Shown piece by piece: positions 17,753 to 26,784 of a stretch of DNA of 57,391 bases. Position 1 is the first letter of the stretch. Each line of letters opens with the position of its first letter. Origin of the DNA: an uncultured SAR116 cluster alpha proteobacterium. GTDB lineage: Bacteria > Pseudomonadota > Alphaproteobacteria > Puniceispirillales > Puniceispirillaceae. The notes beneath the pieces were generated by a model. It made no database searches and was not told the DNA's origin. It saw only the letters and a program-made list of their open reading frames with translations. The position numbers and the translations under genes were made by a program. Where the stretch lies: positions 1 to 57,391 of the forward strand of contig CACHEI010000012.1 of NCBI GenBank assembly GCA_902578815.1. Direction: 5' to 3'.

Positions 17753-19183
17753 ATGAGTATTGATGATCTTTGCTACATGTCTGCTCATGAAGCCCTGAAG
17801 AGATTTCGTAATTTATCTCTATCTCCGGTGGAACTGGTTGACGCTATTTTAAAAAAAGCGAATTCGGTAGCTGATACGGTGAATCCCTTCGCTGATTGCT
17901 ATTTTGAAGAGGCTAGAGAAAACGCGAAAAAATCTGAAACCTTGTATGCGCAAAGGATTGCCGACATAGGCCCTCTCGAGGGCATTCCTCTTGCGGTAAA
18001 AGATCTTTGTGAAATAGCCGGGAAACGTACAACAGCAGGATCTCTTATCAATGCACAAAATATTTGTGAACAAACATCTCCACACGTACAAAGGCTTATA
18101 GACGCAGGTGCAAATGTTTTCGCGCGAACAACAATCCCCGAATTCGCATGGCTATTTACCACCCAATCCAGAATGTGGGGAGTAACTCATAACCCATGGA
18201 AAATAGGAGTATCTCCAGGTGGATCCTCAGGTGGTTCGGCAGCTGCGTTAAGCATAGGGGCGACTACAATCGCAACCGGTAGTGACAGCACTGGCTCGAT
18301 TCGGCAACCGGCCAGCCAATGTGGTGTTGTTGGTTATCAACCACCCCATGGCCGCATTCCAAACATTGGTACTAGCTCATTTAACGCATACGCCAAATCA
18401 GGTCCAATGACACGAACGGTTGAAGATTGTGCGCTAATGTCAAATGTGATGTCTGGTCGAGATCACCGAGACCATAATTCCTTCATTAGTCCTGTCCAAA
18501 TAGAACTTAGCGATCAGAATTTAGAGGGTATCAAAATAGCGTTTTCAATGGATTTGGGATGTTACGAAATTTCAGCAGATGTCCAACGTGAGAGCAATGA
18601 AGCACTCCGGGTGTTGCGCCATGCTGGGGCTAAAGTGGATGAGGTGTCAGTAACTTGGGCAAGTGAACTCATCGACCTTGCTCTTGGCAATCAGGAGGTA
18701 TTATTTGCGGCAGTTTTAAATGAAACCGTAAAAAAACACAGCGATATTGTGAGTGATTATGTGCCTCAATTACTTGAAACTGCTAACAGCTACTCCAGTG
18801 AAGTTTATCATCAATCTATTCTTGCGGCCGGCCAAGCATGGTCAGATCATCTTGGCCCTCTTTTTCAGAAATATGATGCGTTTATAACTCCTACGACTGC
18901 TCACACAGATATTCCAGCTACTGGATGGCAAAAAGATACCGTTGATATAAATGGCAAAGAGTACACTGATACTGAAACCACTATGACGGTCCTTTGGAAT
19001 ATGTATAACAAATGTCCTGTGATGGCGATTCCATCGGGCAGAGCATCGAGTGGTGTACCGACAGGCATCCAGGTAATTGGTCGACCATATGATGATCAAA
19101 CAGTGTTTCGAATTGCCAAGGCCTTTGAAAATGAAAAACCGTGGCTTGATTGTGCTGAGAGAAGACCTGTTTTAGCGCTTTAA
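17753..19183 (+). CDS. amidase signature family hydrolase, paralogue of the preceding gene
   Basis: This second amidase-signature enzyme (476 aa) is clearly a duplicate of the gene at 16291. Both share FADxYFxEA, LEGxPLxVKD, SRMWGVTxNPW, GSIRQPASQCGxVGYxPPxGR, RTVxDxALMSNVMSG and DTExTMT. The triad is Lys83, Ser158 and Ser182. The two have diverged in the surface helices and in the region after residue 230, so they may cleave different bonds or chain lengths of one substrate. A TTG immediately before the ATG is in frame, but GGAAAAA upstream fits ATG 17753. Transcription is probably continuous with the first amidase and the transporter. Confidence 0.88.
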   Translation: MSIDDLCYMSAHEALKRFRNLSLSPVELVDAILKKANSVADTVNPFADCYFEEARENAKKSETLYAQRIADIGPLEGIPLAVKDLCEIAGKRTTAGSLINAQNICEQTSPHVQRLIDAGANVFARTTIPEFAWLFTTQSRMWGVTHNPWKIGVSPGGSSGGSAAALSIGATTIATGSDSTGSIRQPASQCGVVGYQPPHGRIPNIGTSSFNAYAKSGPMTRTVEDCALMSNVMSGRDHRDHNSFISPVQIELSDQNLEGIKIAFSMDLGCYEISADVQRESNEALRVLRHAGAKVDEVSVTWASELIDLALGNQEVLFAAVLNETVKKHSDIVSDYVPQLLETANSYSSEVYHQSILAAGQAWSDHLGPLFQKYDAFITPTTAHTDIPATGWQKDTVDINGKEYTDTETTMTVLWNMYNKCPVMAIPSGRASSGVPTGIQVIGRPYDDQTVFRIAKAFENEKPWLDCAERRPVLAL

Positions 19184-19259
19184 ATGTCGTGACAAATGTG
19201 CGCGCTGTGGTGAGGGCGTTAACCTCTTTTGTTTGATTGCAATTTTTAGACAAAGTGAA

Positions 19260-20402
19260 ATGCAAAATTATAACAAGATATCAAATCCTGATTTAACGGT
19301 AGGTGAAAATAACAAACAGCGGTGGAATCAGGCTCGGCATAGGCGACATGGATTTCATAATGCGAACACCCTATTCCGTCGTGCGCTAATGGTTAGATCA
19401 AGAGAGGTTTTGGTTCTTAGGCACTGTAAGACATCAAGTATTCCAATTGGTCCTGATGTGCAGGGGTTAATGAGTCATCCAGCTTTTTCAGCTTTGTGCT
19501 GTATTCATGCAGATAAAATTGTGCTGGAAGCATCTGCAGACGATTTTTCACCAACGCGGCCCCACTCTATTCAGTCAATTTCAAAACTTCATGTCCACTT
19601 AATTGTTGGTCGTTTGATTGAGCAAGGGGTTTTATCTCTAGACGCAAAAGTAAGTGATTATTTGTCAGATATTGGTACCGGCTACGCAAACGCTCCTGTT
19701 CAGAGACTTCTTGATATGTCAGTGAACAATAACTTTTCGGAGGATTATTTCGATCCGAATTCTGATTGTTTTACTGAAGAAGTTGCGCTTGGGTGGCGTT
19801 TACCGCGTGATCAGAACCTCAAGGAAACAAGTCTCGAAGAATTTACGAACAGCATAACAGGATACGTGGATGACGCATCTTTCGGCGAGGCTCAGTATAA
19901 ATCTGCAAATACAGATGTTTTGACTAGAATAATTGCAAAAATCTCACAAAAGACTCCTGCTCAACACATTGAAGAAATTGCGGATGCGATAGGTTATGAA
20001 GGTGCCTTTTACATTAGTCTCAGTCCAGAAGGTTATCCCGCTTTTTCTGGTGGTGGTTGCTTAAGTGCACGTGATCTTGCGCGTTTTGGCCTGATTTTCT
20101 CAAGAAAAGGAAAAGATATAAGTGGTCAGCCTTTTGCCAACGAAGAATTTCTATCAAAAAGCCTTTCTAGAGCAGCGCCAAGGCTTTCAGATCCGAAAGA
20201 TTGGCTCAGGTATTCAAACCATGTCATGACAGATGGTCGTTTTGTAGGCCATGCAGGTTATGGGGGGCAATTTCTGTTGGTTGATACCCAAACAAACACT
20301 TCAATTTCATTTCTAAGCGTTCTCGAAAATGAAGACGGGTACGATAATGTCTACATGGGTGTTGTCGCGACAACATTAAAAAATCTTTTGCAGTCATTTT
20401 AA
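19260..20402 (+). CDS. NylB-like serine hydrolase (beta-lactamase / class C fold)
   Basis: This is a 380-residue hydrolase of the penicillin-recognising/esterase VIII superfamily. The active-site SxxK is SISK (Ser106, Lys109), the YxxN-like element is QYKSANTDVL (Tyr213), and the third motif is FVGHAGYGGQ. Spacing and the ANTDVL context resemble 6-aminohexanoate-dimer hydrolase (NylB), a family of this fold that cleaves linear amide oligomers, rather than a true beta-lactamase. No signal peptide is evident, so a cytoplasmic location is likely. The ATG at 19260 is chosen; an earlier in-frame TTG-type start at 19233 is less plausible. It follows two amidases and an oligopeptide-type importer. 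Confidence 0.82.
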   Translation: MQNYNKISNPDLTVGENNKQRWNQARHRRHGFHNANTLFRRALMVRSREVLVLRHCKTSSIPIGPDVQGLMSHPAFSALCCIHADKIVLEASADDFSPTRPHSIQSISKLHVHLIVGRLIEQGVLSLDAKVSDYLSDIGTGYANAPVQRLLDMSVNNNFSEDYFDPNSDCFTEEVALGWRLPRDQNLKETSLEEFTNSITGYVDDASFGEAQYKSANTDVLTRIIAKISQKTPAQHIEEIADAIGYEGAFYISLSPEGYPAFSGGGCLSARDLARFGLIFSRKGKDISGQPFANEEFLSKSLSRAAPRLSDPKDWLRYSNHVMTDGRFVGHAGYGGQFLLVDTQTNTSISFLSVLENEDGYDNVYMGVVATTLKNLLQSF

Positions 20403-20760
20403 CTCTTTAACTCAGCATGTGATTTGTCCAAGCAAAGGTCAACTCAGCAGTTTGAGGATAAACACGTTTAAGGATAAAAGATTTACTGGTAACGCTAGAT
20501 GGCAAATAGATTTTCCATTCAAAATTCTCTATCCCCCATGTTTAACAACACAAAAATTTCCCTGCTACAGACCACTATTTAATCTTCCTCTCTACTACGT
20601 GCCTATGATTACTATTACCAAGTAAAGATTACACGTAAATTTTTATGGATAAACCTAAGCTATTTTGACTGATTTACCTTTTCAGGCTTATTATTAATAC
20701 TAAGCTGTTCTTCCTTTCAATGAAGGGTGCCGTCGTAAGATCAAAATTTTGGAGAGAGAC
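20403..20760. other. intergenic region, probable promoter of the second transporter
   Basis: About 360 bases with no supported gene between the NylB-like gene and the next ABC binding-protein gene. An AT-rich stretch and GGAGAGAGAC (20751-20760) immediately before the ATG at 20761 mark the promoter and ribosome binding site of the branched-chain-type transporter. Confidence 0.5.
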
Positions 20761-21912
20761 ATGAAAAAATATTTTAAAGCCACATTACTTGGCAGCGCGT
20801 TGGCTGTTAGCGCAGCGGTTGTTTCTGCGTCTGCTGATACCATTAAAATAGGCTTTAATGTGCCCCTCACTGGATTTGCCGCTGCGGATGGCCAATCTGC
20901 CCTACATGGAGCTGAGCTTGCTGTAAGCCAGGTAAATGGCTCTGGCGGCGTAAATGGCAGTATGTTGGAGTTAGTGGTCTACGACGATCAGGCTAGCCCA
21001 AAGGAGTCTGGCCCACTCGCCGTTAAGATGATCACCAAAGATAACGTGGTTGCCGGCATTTCGGGCAGTTATTCTGGTGCAACTCGGGCGGCAGCCACGA
21101 TTTTTGCCGAGAGCGAAGTTCCATATATATCTGCCTATGCCATTCATCCTGATATTACTCGGGCAGGTGATTATGTCTTCCGAACATCCTTTATGGGTGA
21201 AGTACAGGGCCGTGCAGGCGCAAAACTGATCGGTGAAATGTTAGGTAAAAAACGTGTTGTGATGGTTACTCTCAACAACGATTTTGGAAAGTCATTAGCT
21301 GCAGGATTTAGGGAGCAGGCTGGCAACTTTGGTGTGGAAATAGTGGCCGAATACGACTACAGCATTAAAGACCGAGAGTTCGGGCCTATCATTTCTAAAA
21401 TCAAAGCTGACAAAGCAGATGCCATCTATGCATCTGGATATTTTTTTACCGCGGGGCCCATGGTGAGTCAAATCCGAGCAGCGGGTTTGACTCAGCCAAT
21501 AGTTGGCCAGGAAGGTTATGATAGCCAGAAATTCATTGAAATTGCTGGTGGAGCCTCTGAGGGCGTAATGATCACAACATCTTTGGACCGAGACTCCTCT
21601 AGTCCCGAAACGCAAGCTTTTATCAGTGGTTTTGCTAAAAAGGCTGGTTACCCAGCTGATATGGTTGCGGCATCTGGTCATACAGCTCTTTTGGTGTTGG
21701 CAGATGCGCTAAAAAGAGCCGGATCAAGTGACGCCTCAGCATTGCGTGACGCAATTTCGAAAACTAACCTTTCTGCGTCAACAGGCAAAATTTCCTTCAA
21801 CGCTTTGGGTGAGGTTCAAAAGGATGTACAAGTCCAAATTGTCAAAAATGGCAATTGGCATTATCATTCAGTGATAAGTGATGCAGTTCTTTTAGCTCCG
21901 CCGTCAAAGTAA
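20761..21912 (+). CDS. branched-chain amino acid-type ABC transporter substrate-binding protein
   Basis: This periplasmic type I binding protein of the LivJ group (383 aa) has a cleavable signal peptide (MKKYFKATLLGSALAVSAAVVSASA), followed by the family opening IKIGFNVPLTGFAAADGQSALHGAELAVSQVNGSGGVNG. ARAAATIFAE-like and YDYSIKDREFGPIISKIKADKADAIYASGYF segments match the bilobed receptor fold. A GGAGAGAGAC ribosome binding site sits directly before the ATG, pointing to strong expression. A terminator hairpin follows, then the permease and ATPase genes. Ligands of this family include amino acids, amides and aromatic acids; the neighbouring hydrolases suggest a hydrolysis-related amino acid or a related amide. 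Confidence 0.9.
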   Translation: MKKYFKATLLGSALAVSAAVVSASADTIKIGFNVPLTGFAAADGQSALHGAELAVSQVNGSGGVNGSMLELVVYDDQASPKESGPLAVKMITKDNVVAGISGSYSGATRAAATIFAESEVPYISAYAIHPDITRAGDYVFRTSFMGEVQGRAGAKLIGEMLGKKRVVMVTLNNDFGKSLAAGFREQAGNFGVEIVAEYDYSIKDREFGPIISKIKADKADAIYASGYFFTAGPMVSQIRAAGLTQPIVGQEGYDSQKFIEIAGGASEGVMITTSLDRDSSSPETQAFISGFAKKAGYPADMVAASGHTALLVLADALKRAGSSDASALRDAISKTNLSASTGKISFNALGEVQKDVQVQIVKNGNWHYHSVISDAVLLAPPSK

Positions 21913-21930
21913 GAAATTCCAATCAAATGA

Positions 21931-21966
21931 AGCAAGCTCCTCTAAAAGACTTGGGGCTTGCTTTTT
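21931..21966 (+). terminator. intra-operon Rho-independent terminator
   Basis: AGCAAGCTCC (21931-21940) pairs with GGGGCTTGCT (21953-21962, one G-U pair) and is followed by a run of T. It lies between the binding-protein gene and the LivH-type permease gene, again allowing higher expression of the binding protein. Confidence 0.8.
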
Positions 21967-21977
21967 AACGTATCAAA

Positions 21978-22841
21978 ATGTTGTTTGTTGATTTATGCAT
22001 CCAGGGTGTAATCCAAGGAGCGATCTATGCACTGATTGCCTTAGGGTTGACGCTGGTTTACGGACTGTTACGTATCCTCCACGTTGCTCATGCGGCGCTT
22101 TTCACTTTGGGTGGTTACGTCGGCGTTTTAGTGACCAACGGTAGTGGAAGTTTTTTGCTCGCTCTGATGACAGCAATGCTGGTTGTGGGTGTGGTAGGAA
22201 TGAGCAGTTATACAATCATCTATAAGCCGTTGCTAAATAGAACGCCATTGATAGCTCTCATAGCTTCAATTGGTATCTTTATCGCCTCAGAAGAATTATT
22301 TCGAATTTTCTTTGGCGCTTATGGTCTTTCGTATGTCAGCCCTCCTTTGCAAGTTCAAATTGAAATTTTACCGGGAATTTCTCTCAGCCAGGCACGTATA
22401 TTGGTAGTGATACTTGCCGTTGGACTTCTGTCTGGTGTCGGCTGGTTAGCAATTAACACGCGTATGGGTATCGCAGCGCGTGCCACCGTGGTCGATCCAC
22501 AAATAGCGGCAAGCAGCGGTGTTAATGTGGAGATAATCCGTTATGGAAGTTTTTTTATAGGTTCAGCGTTTGCAGGTGCTGCAGGAGTTATGGTTTCCCT
22601 TCTGAACAACCTAGTGGAACCGACGATGGGCGCCGTTCCATCATATAAAGCTTTGGCAATTATTGTTCTTGGTGGGCTTGGGAGTGTGCGTGGAGCTCTT
22701 ATCGCGTCTTTAGCACTTGGAATAATAGAGTCATTTGGCACGATTTATGTTGGCCATCTTCTAGACAGAGACTCAATTGCCTTCGCCTTTCTCATAATGG
22801 TGTTGATGGTTCGTCCTCAAGGTCTTTTGGTGAGGGGGTAA
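21978..22841 (+). CDS. branched-chain-type ABC transporter permease, LivH type
   Basis: This inner-membrane permease (287 aa) has the LivH opening IQGAIYALIALGLTLVYGLLRILHVAHAALFTLGGYVG and about eight hydrophobic helices. The cytoplasmic coupling segment is MGIAARATVVDPQIAASSGVN, and the C-terminal YKALAIIVLGGLGSVRGALIASLALGIIESFG is typical. The start ATG at 21978 follows the terminator directly. It forms the transport channel with the LivM-type protein encoded 4 bases downstream. Confidence 0.92.
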   Translation: MLFVDLCIQGVIQGAIYALIALGLTLVYGLLRILHVAHAALFTLGGYVGVLVTNGSGSFLLALMTAMLVVGVVGMSSYTIIYKPLLNRTPLIALIASIGIFIASEELFRIFFGAYGLSYVSPPLQVQIEILPGISLSQARILVVILAVGLLSGVGWLAINTRMGIAARATVVDPQIAASSGVNVEIIRYGSFFIGSAFAGAAGVMVSLLNNLVEPTMGAVPSYKALAIIVLGGLGSVRGALIASLALGIIESFGTIYVGHLLDRDSIAFAFLIMVLMVRPQGLLVRG

Positions 22842-22845
22842 TTTC

Positions 22846-23691
22846 ATGACTTACGAGATTGTTGTTTTGACGAATATGGCAATCGCAGTTTTGTTTGCAT
22901 TATCGCTAAACGTTATAACGGGTTTTTGTGGTCAAGTCAGTTTGGGTCATGCAGCCTTTCTTGGCATAGGTGCCTATACCAGTGCCATGCTCAGCAAAGC
23001 CGGTGTGCCAATAGTCATAACGTTCATTCCAGCCATGGGCATGGCAGCATTAATTGGTTTGATTGTTGGTGTTGCATCACTCCGCGTTCGCCACGATTTT
23101 CTCGCCATAACCACCATGGGTGTGGTTTTTTTATTTACGGGAATTGTAAGAAAACAAGAACTTCTGGGTGGTGAGATTGGAATTGCAGGAATTCCCGCGC
23201 CAGACTTTGGAAGAATAGGCTTGCTCATGACTTCGCTCCTGTGTGTTCTGGCTTATCTCCTTTTCACAATTTGGATACGTAGATCTTGGACAGGGTTCGC
23301 TTTTGACTCGATCTCTGAAGACGAAGACACAGCAACACTGTTGGGGATCAATGTTCCCAAATTCAAACTCTTCGCATTTATTGTTGGCACAGCAGGCGCT
23401 GGATTAGCAGGTGCACTATATGCTCACCAAGTCAGATTTATCGGACCTGATAGTTTTGGATTTGTGGAATCTATTTCAGTGCTTGCAATGGTTATTGTTG
23501 GGGGTATTGGTTCAATTTGGGGCGTCATCCTTTCTGCGGCTTTCCTCTCTGCTTTGCCCCAGTTCTTTCAGGTGATTGATGATTACAAGTTACTGGTTTA
23601 TGGGCTACTTTTGTTTGGAGCCATGCGCTTTGCGCCTGACGGCATCGATGGATTGTTGAGAAAAGTCTCACGATGGAGAGCCGTTAAATGA
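22846..23691 (+). CDS. branched-chain-type ABC transporter permease, LivM type
   Basis: This second permease (281 aa) of the importer carries the LivM signature SLNVITGFCGQVSLGHAAFLGIGAYTSAML, the LRVRHDFLAITTMG segment and the cytoplasmic loop SISEDEDTATLLGINVPKFKLFAFIVGTAGAGLAGALYAH. MVIVGGIGSIWGVILSAAFLSALPQ near the C-terminus completes the pattern. Its last codons overlap the start of the LivG-type ATPase gene (ATGA), so the two are translationally coupled. Confidence 0.92.
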   Translation: MTYEIVVLTNMAIAVLFALSLNVITGFCGQVSLGHAAFLGIGAYTSAMLSKAGVPIVITFIPAMGMAALIGLIVGVASLRVRHDFLAITTMGVVFLFTGIVRKQELLGGEIGIAGIPAPDFGRIGLLMTSLLCVLAYLLFTIWIRRSWTGFAFDSISEDEDTATLLGINVPKFKLFAFIVGTAGAGLAGALYAHQVRFIGPDSFGFVESISVLAMVIVGGIGSIWGVILSAAFLSALPQFFQVIDDYKLLVYGLLLFGAMRFAPDGIDGLLRKVSRWRAVK

Positions 23692-24440
23692 CCACAAAGC
23701 GACTCCAAATCAAAAACGTGTCTGTAAAATTTGGCGGTCTTTCTGCACTTCAAGACGTCAGCTTTGAGATAGATGATAATCAATTACTTGGTTTTATTGG
23801 CCCGAATGGTGCGGGCAAAACTACGTTGATGCGTGTGATTATGGGAATGATTACCCCTCTTAGTGGCAGTGTTTTTTTGGATGGCAAAAATATCACTGGC
23901 CTCAAGTCTGTCCAGCGCATACATGCTGGTGTCGCCCTTGGCCAACAAATTGTTAAGCCACTTAGACAGATGTCTTTATTGGATAATGTTGCATTGGCTT
24001 CTGGTGGAGCGAAGTTGCTTTCGCCTCTGCGAGCGTTGATGGTGCGAGAACGATCTGAGGAGCGTGAAGTGGCTCAGGAATTGTTAATACAAGTAGGTCT
24101 TGGTGACCATGCACAAAAACTACCCAATGAACTTCCGTTGGGTTTTCTCAAGAGATTAGAAGTCGCACGAGCTTTGGCTCTCAATCCATTGTTATTGCTA
24201 TTAGATGAACCATTAGCAGGCTTGAGTAAACCCGAGGCAGAGCAGATGGCAGACTTGATTGCTAGCCTTCCTAGAAAAGGTCTAAGCGTGATTATGATTG
24301 AGCACAATTTACCCCAAGTCCAACGTGTTTGCCCTACGCTTTATGTCCAGTCAAATGGACGTGCATTGGCCTTTGGGGCCACAAATAAAGTCATAGCCGA
24401 ACCAGAGGTCAGACGGGCCTATCTTGGAGTGGATGCGTAG
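23688..24440 (+). CDS. branched-chain-type ABC transporter ATP-binding protein, LivG type
   Basis: This cytoplasmic ATPase subunit (250 aa) has Walker A GPNGAGKTT, Walker B LLLLDEPLAGL and the switch His in MIEHN. The LivG-typical ITGLKSVQRIHAGVALGQQIVKPL follows the first half. The signature motif is unusual: where LSxGQ/E is expected the sequence reads PLGFLKRLEVARALAL, so the LSGGQ serine and glycines are not conserved. Activity may still be retained with the partner ATPase, which has an intact LSGGEQQ. It overlaps the LivM-type gene by 4 bases and is followed 2 bases later by the LivF-type gene. Confidence 0.88.
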   Translation: MTTKRLQIKNVSVKFGGLSALQDVSFEIDDNQLLGFIGPNGAGKTTLMRVIMGMITPLSGSVFLDGKNITGLKSVQRIHAGVALGQQIVKPLRQMSLLDNVALASGGAKLLSPLRALMVRERSEEREVAQELLIQVGLGDHAQKLPNELPLGFLKRLEVARALALNPLLLLLDEPLAGLSKPEAEQMADLIASLPRKGLSVIMIEHNLPQVQRVCPTLYVQSNGRALAFGATNKVIAEPEVRRAYLGVDA

Positions 24441-24442
24441 CG

Positions 24443-25120
24443 ATGTTGCAGATCAGAGATTTATGCTGTGGATATAGAGATATAACGGTTCTTCGCGACA
24501 TTAATTTTGAGATTGAGGAAGGAGAGACGCTCGCTTTGGTAGGATCAAATGGTGCAGGAAAGACAACCTTATTGATGTCAATTTCGGGTCACATTTCACC
24601 AAATTCAGGCAAGATTATAATGAATGGAGCAGATCTAGCATCCAAAGGGCCTGACAAGCGTTGTGTTTTGGGGGTCGGGTTGGTTCCAGAGGGACGTAGA
24701 ATTTTTCCTGATTTAACGGTTTTTGAGAACCTCGTGGTGGGCGGTTACTCGCGTCCAAACAAAATGCAGGCTGAAAACATAGCCCGTGTAATGGATGTTT
24801 TTCCAAGATTATCAGATCGCAAAAAACAACTTGCTGGCTCTCTTTCTGGTGGTGAACAACAGATGCTCGCTTTTGGTAGAGCAATGATGTCAAACCCTAG
24901 CTTAATGCTTGTGGACGAACTTTCATTAGGGCTTATGCCAAGTGTTGTGGATGAATGTTATGAGGCATTGGGGAAATTGGTGAAAAAAGGCATCGCGGTA
25001 ATTCTTGTTGACCAGAATAGTGATGCAGCAATAGGCTTCTGTTCTAACTCATTAATTCTGGAGACTGGGCACCAATATTGGTATGGAAAATCGTCAGCGG
25101 CGCCAAAAGTATCCATTTAG
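24443..25120 (+). CDS. branched-chain-type ABC transporter ATP-binding protein, LivF type
   Basis: This second ATPase subunit (225 aa) has Walker A GSNGAGKTT, signature LSGGEQQMLAFGRAMMS, and Walker B-like LMLVDELSLGLMP with a DELS variant of the common DEPS/T. VGLVPEGRRIFPDLTVFENLVVGGY identifies the LivF group. The H-loop region reads VILVDQNSDAA rather than the usual LVEQN. As it is the last gene of the transporter operon, transcription probably ends in the following AT-rich intergenic region, although I see no strong terminator. Confidence 0.9.
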   Translation: MLQIRDLCCGYRDITVLRDINFEIEEGETLALVGSNGAGKTTLLMSISGHISPNSGKIIMNGADLASKGPDKRCVLGVGLVPEGRRIFPDLTVFENLVVGGYSRPNKMQAENIARVMDVFPRLSDRKKQLAGSLSGGEQQMLAFGRAMMSNPSLMLVDELSLGLMPSVVDECYEALGKLVKKGIAVILVDQNSDAAIGFCSNSLILETGHQYWYGKSSAAPKVSI

Positions 25121-25579
25121 ATGCCCTGAAGCCCTCCGCTTGAGTTCATTGCAAGCAGATATTTTTATGAAATGATCAACACAGAAAAAACGTGACCTAA
25201 AGATGAGTTGAATTAATATGGTTTAACTGAAATGCTTTGGTCTGGATAATTCAACCCAACCGAAGTTCTAAAATGGACATTGAATTTTTTTGACCAAATC
25301 TGATACCGCTTTTTTGTGTAGAGGTTAGATTGCACACATCGAAATAACTATCTATTTAGAACAGAAAATATCACGCCACCGAGATCTCGCCCTTAATCTG
25401 CACTCACCTTCCAATTGCGGATTACTTCTGCAATTTACTGGTTCAGTTCCTTTTCGATCGGAGAATCAGCCTTTCTGGGCGCTGATTTCTGCTTCTTGGG
25501 CTTTGTGTCTTGGTGGAGCATCGAAGGATTAGGATTTTAGTCATATTTTGATGTGGTGACGGAAAACAGTGGGAAATGT
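25121..25579. other. intergenic region between converging units
   Basis: About 460 bases between the LivF-type gene (+) and the first COG0523 gene (-). I see no ORF worth calling. Near the left end lies one copy of a dispersed repeat, listed separately. Confidence 0.5.
25131..25191. repeat. dispersed intergenic repeat, copy 1
   Basis: This roughly 60-base segment starts GCCCTCCGCTTGAGTTCATT and contains GCAAGC, a TTTT block and ACAGAAAAA in the same order and spacing as the copy at 35271-35331. By eye the two are about 70% identical, 10 kb apart, and both lie outside genes. Confidence 0.55.
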
Positions 25580-26656
25580 TTATTGCCACTGCCCTTTATA
25601 TGAACCTAACCATGACTTGAAGAAATCATCTAATGTCTCTCGGTCAATTTTATTAGTTATAAAAACAAGCCGCGTTTGATGGTTCTCATCCGGCCAATCA
25701 TTCAACCAGACCGGGTCATGAAACACATGCTGGACGCCATGGATAACAAGAGGCTCTCCTGGCCGCTCTTTAGTGTTAACTATGCCCTTGAGGCGCAATA
25801 AATTCGCCCCGTTAGTAAAGGCTAAAACCTCCAGCGCTTTAGCTAAGCTATCTGTTTCTATCGGCTCATTAAATACTAGGGTAAACGACCTGATGTCGGA
25901 ACCATGCCGTGTCACATCATGATGGGAATGGCCGTGTGAATGTTGGTGGTTGTGGATTTCTTCGTTTTTTATATTGGCTTCGTCATTCAACCATTGTCGA
26001 ACGTTCATTGTCTTGCTATTCGGGTCATAAAGTGAGGTGTTAAAAAGACTGCTAAATTCAAAATCTTGTTCGTGACAATAAAGAATTGGAGCATTAGGGT
26101 TTATAGAAGAAAGTTTAGCTTTCAGTCTTTCCAACTTTTCCAGATTACTACTTTCATCAATTAGATCTGTTTTTGTAATCACCAATCGATCAGCTACGGC
26201 TATTTGCTTTAAGCATTCCTTGTGCGAATTAAGCGTCTCTTTTCCATTGATTGCATCAATTGTTGTTATAACTCCACCCAACATATAGTTGTTATCAAGA
26301 AACGGATCACTCATAAGGGTATGGATGACGGGGGCAGGGTCAGCTAGTCCGGTTGACTCCACAACTAATCTCGAAAAATTTGGGATTTTTCTTACTTCAA
26401 GGTCTCTTTGAAGCTTTAGAAGCGTTTGACGGATGTCGCCTCTGATGGTGCAACAAATGCATCCCGATGTCATTTCTACAATCTGGTCATCTTCATGATG
26501 GATTAAGATCCCATCAAGCCCAACCTCACCGAATTCGTTGACAATGACCGCGGTATCAGCAAACTTCGGATCACGTAAAATTTGTGTTAGCAGTGTTGAT
26601 TTGCCACTACCAAGAAAACCTGTAAGAAGTGTTACCGGCACTCGATCCAAGATCAT
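25580..26656 (-). CDS. COG0523 (CobW/ZNG1-type) G3E GTPase with His-rich metal-binding stretch
   Basis: This is a G3E-family metallochaperone GTPase (about 358 aa). Walker A is GFLGSGKST, the metal-binding CxCC is SGCICCTIRGD (Cys66, Cys68, Cys69), Walker B-like ESTGLADPAP follows, and the base-specificity motif is TKTDL. A histidine-rich loop (HNHQHSHGHSHH) precedes the C-terminal CobW_C domain (FTLVFNEPIETDSLAKALEVL...RLKGIV). ATG 26656 puts the GTPase domain at the normal distance; the frame is open to 26758. Such proteins use GTP to hand a metal, often zinc, to a client enzyme. It is divergent from a second COG0523 gene, with a Zur-like palindrome between them. Confidence 0.9.
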   Translation of the reverse strand: MILDRVPVTLLTGFLGSGKSTLLTQILRDPKFADTAVIVNEFGEVGLDGILIHHEDDQIVEMTSGCICCTIRGDIRQTLLKLQRDLEVRKIPNFSRLVVESTGLADPAPVIHTLMSDPFLDNNYMLGGVITTIDAINGKETLNSHKECLKQIAVADRLVITKTDLIDESSNLEKLERLKAKLSSINPNAPILYCHEQDFEFSSLFNTSLYDPNSKTMNVRQWLNDEANIKNEEIHNHQHSHGHSHHDVTRHGSDIRSFTLVFNEPIETDSLAKALEVLAFTNGANLLRLKGIVNTKERPGEPLVIHGVQHVFHDPVWLNDWPDENHQTRLVFITNKIDRETLDDFFKSWLGSYKGQWQ

Positions 26657-26784
26657 CTCCACGTAGCAATCACATATTTGTTTTTCTGACAAATTGTCTG
26701 AATTTTGCGCCTTGCACCTTTTGACCCCAGGAATACAGGAAAATAAATGCCAGTTCATCTATTTTTTGCCGACTTTTTGACGTA

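Noticed and set aside
19260..20402. Beta-lactamase conferring antibiotic resistance
   Set aside because: The SxxK/Tyr motifs fit the esterase/NylB branch, no signal peptide is present, and the context is catabolic.
20419..20625. 68-codon plus-strand frame after the NylB-like gene
   Set aside because: No ribosome binding site, odd composition and no family resemblance; it lies in a probable promoter region.
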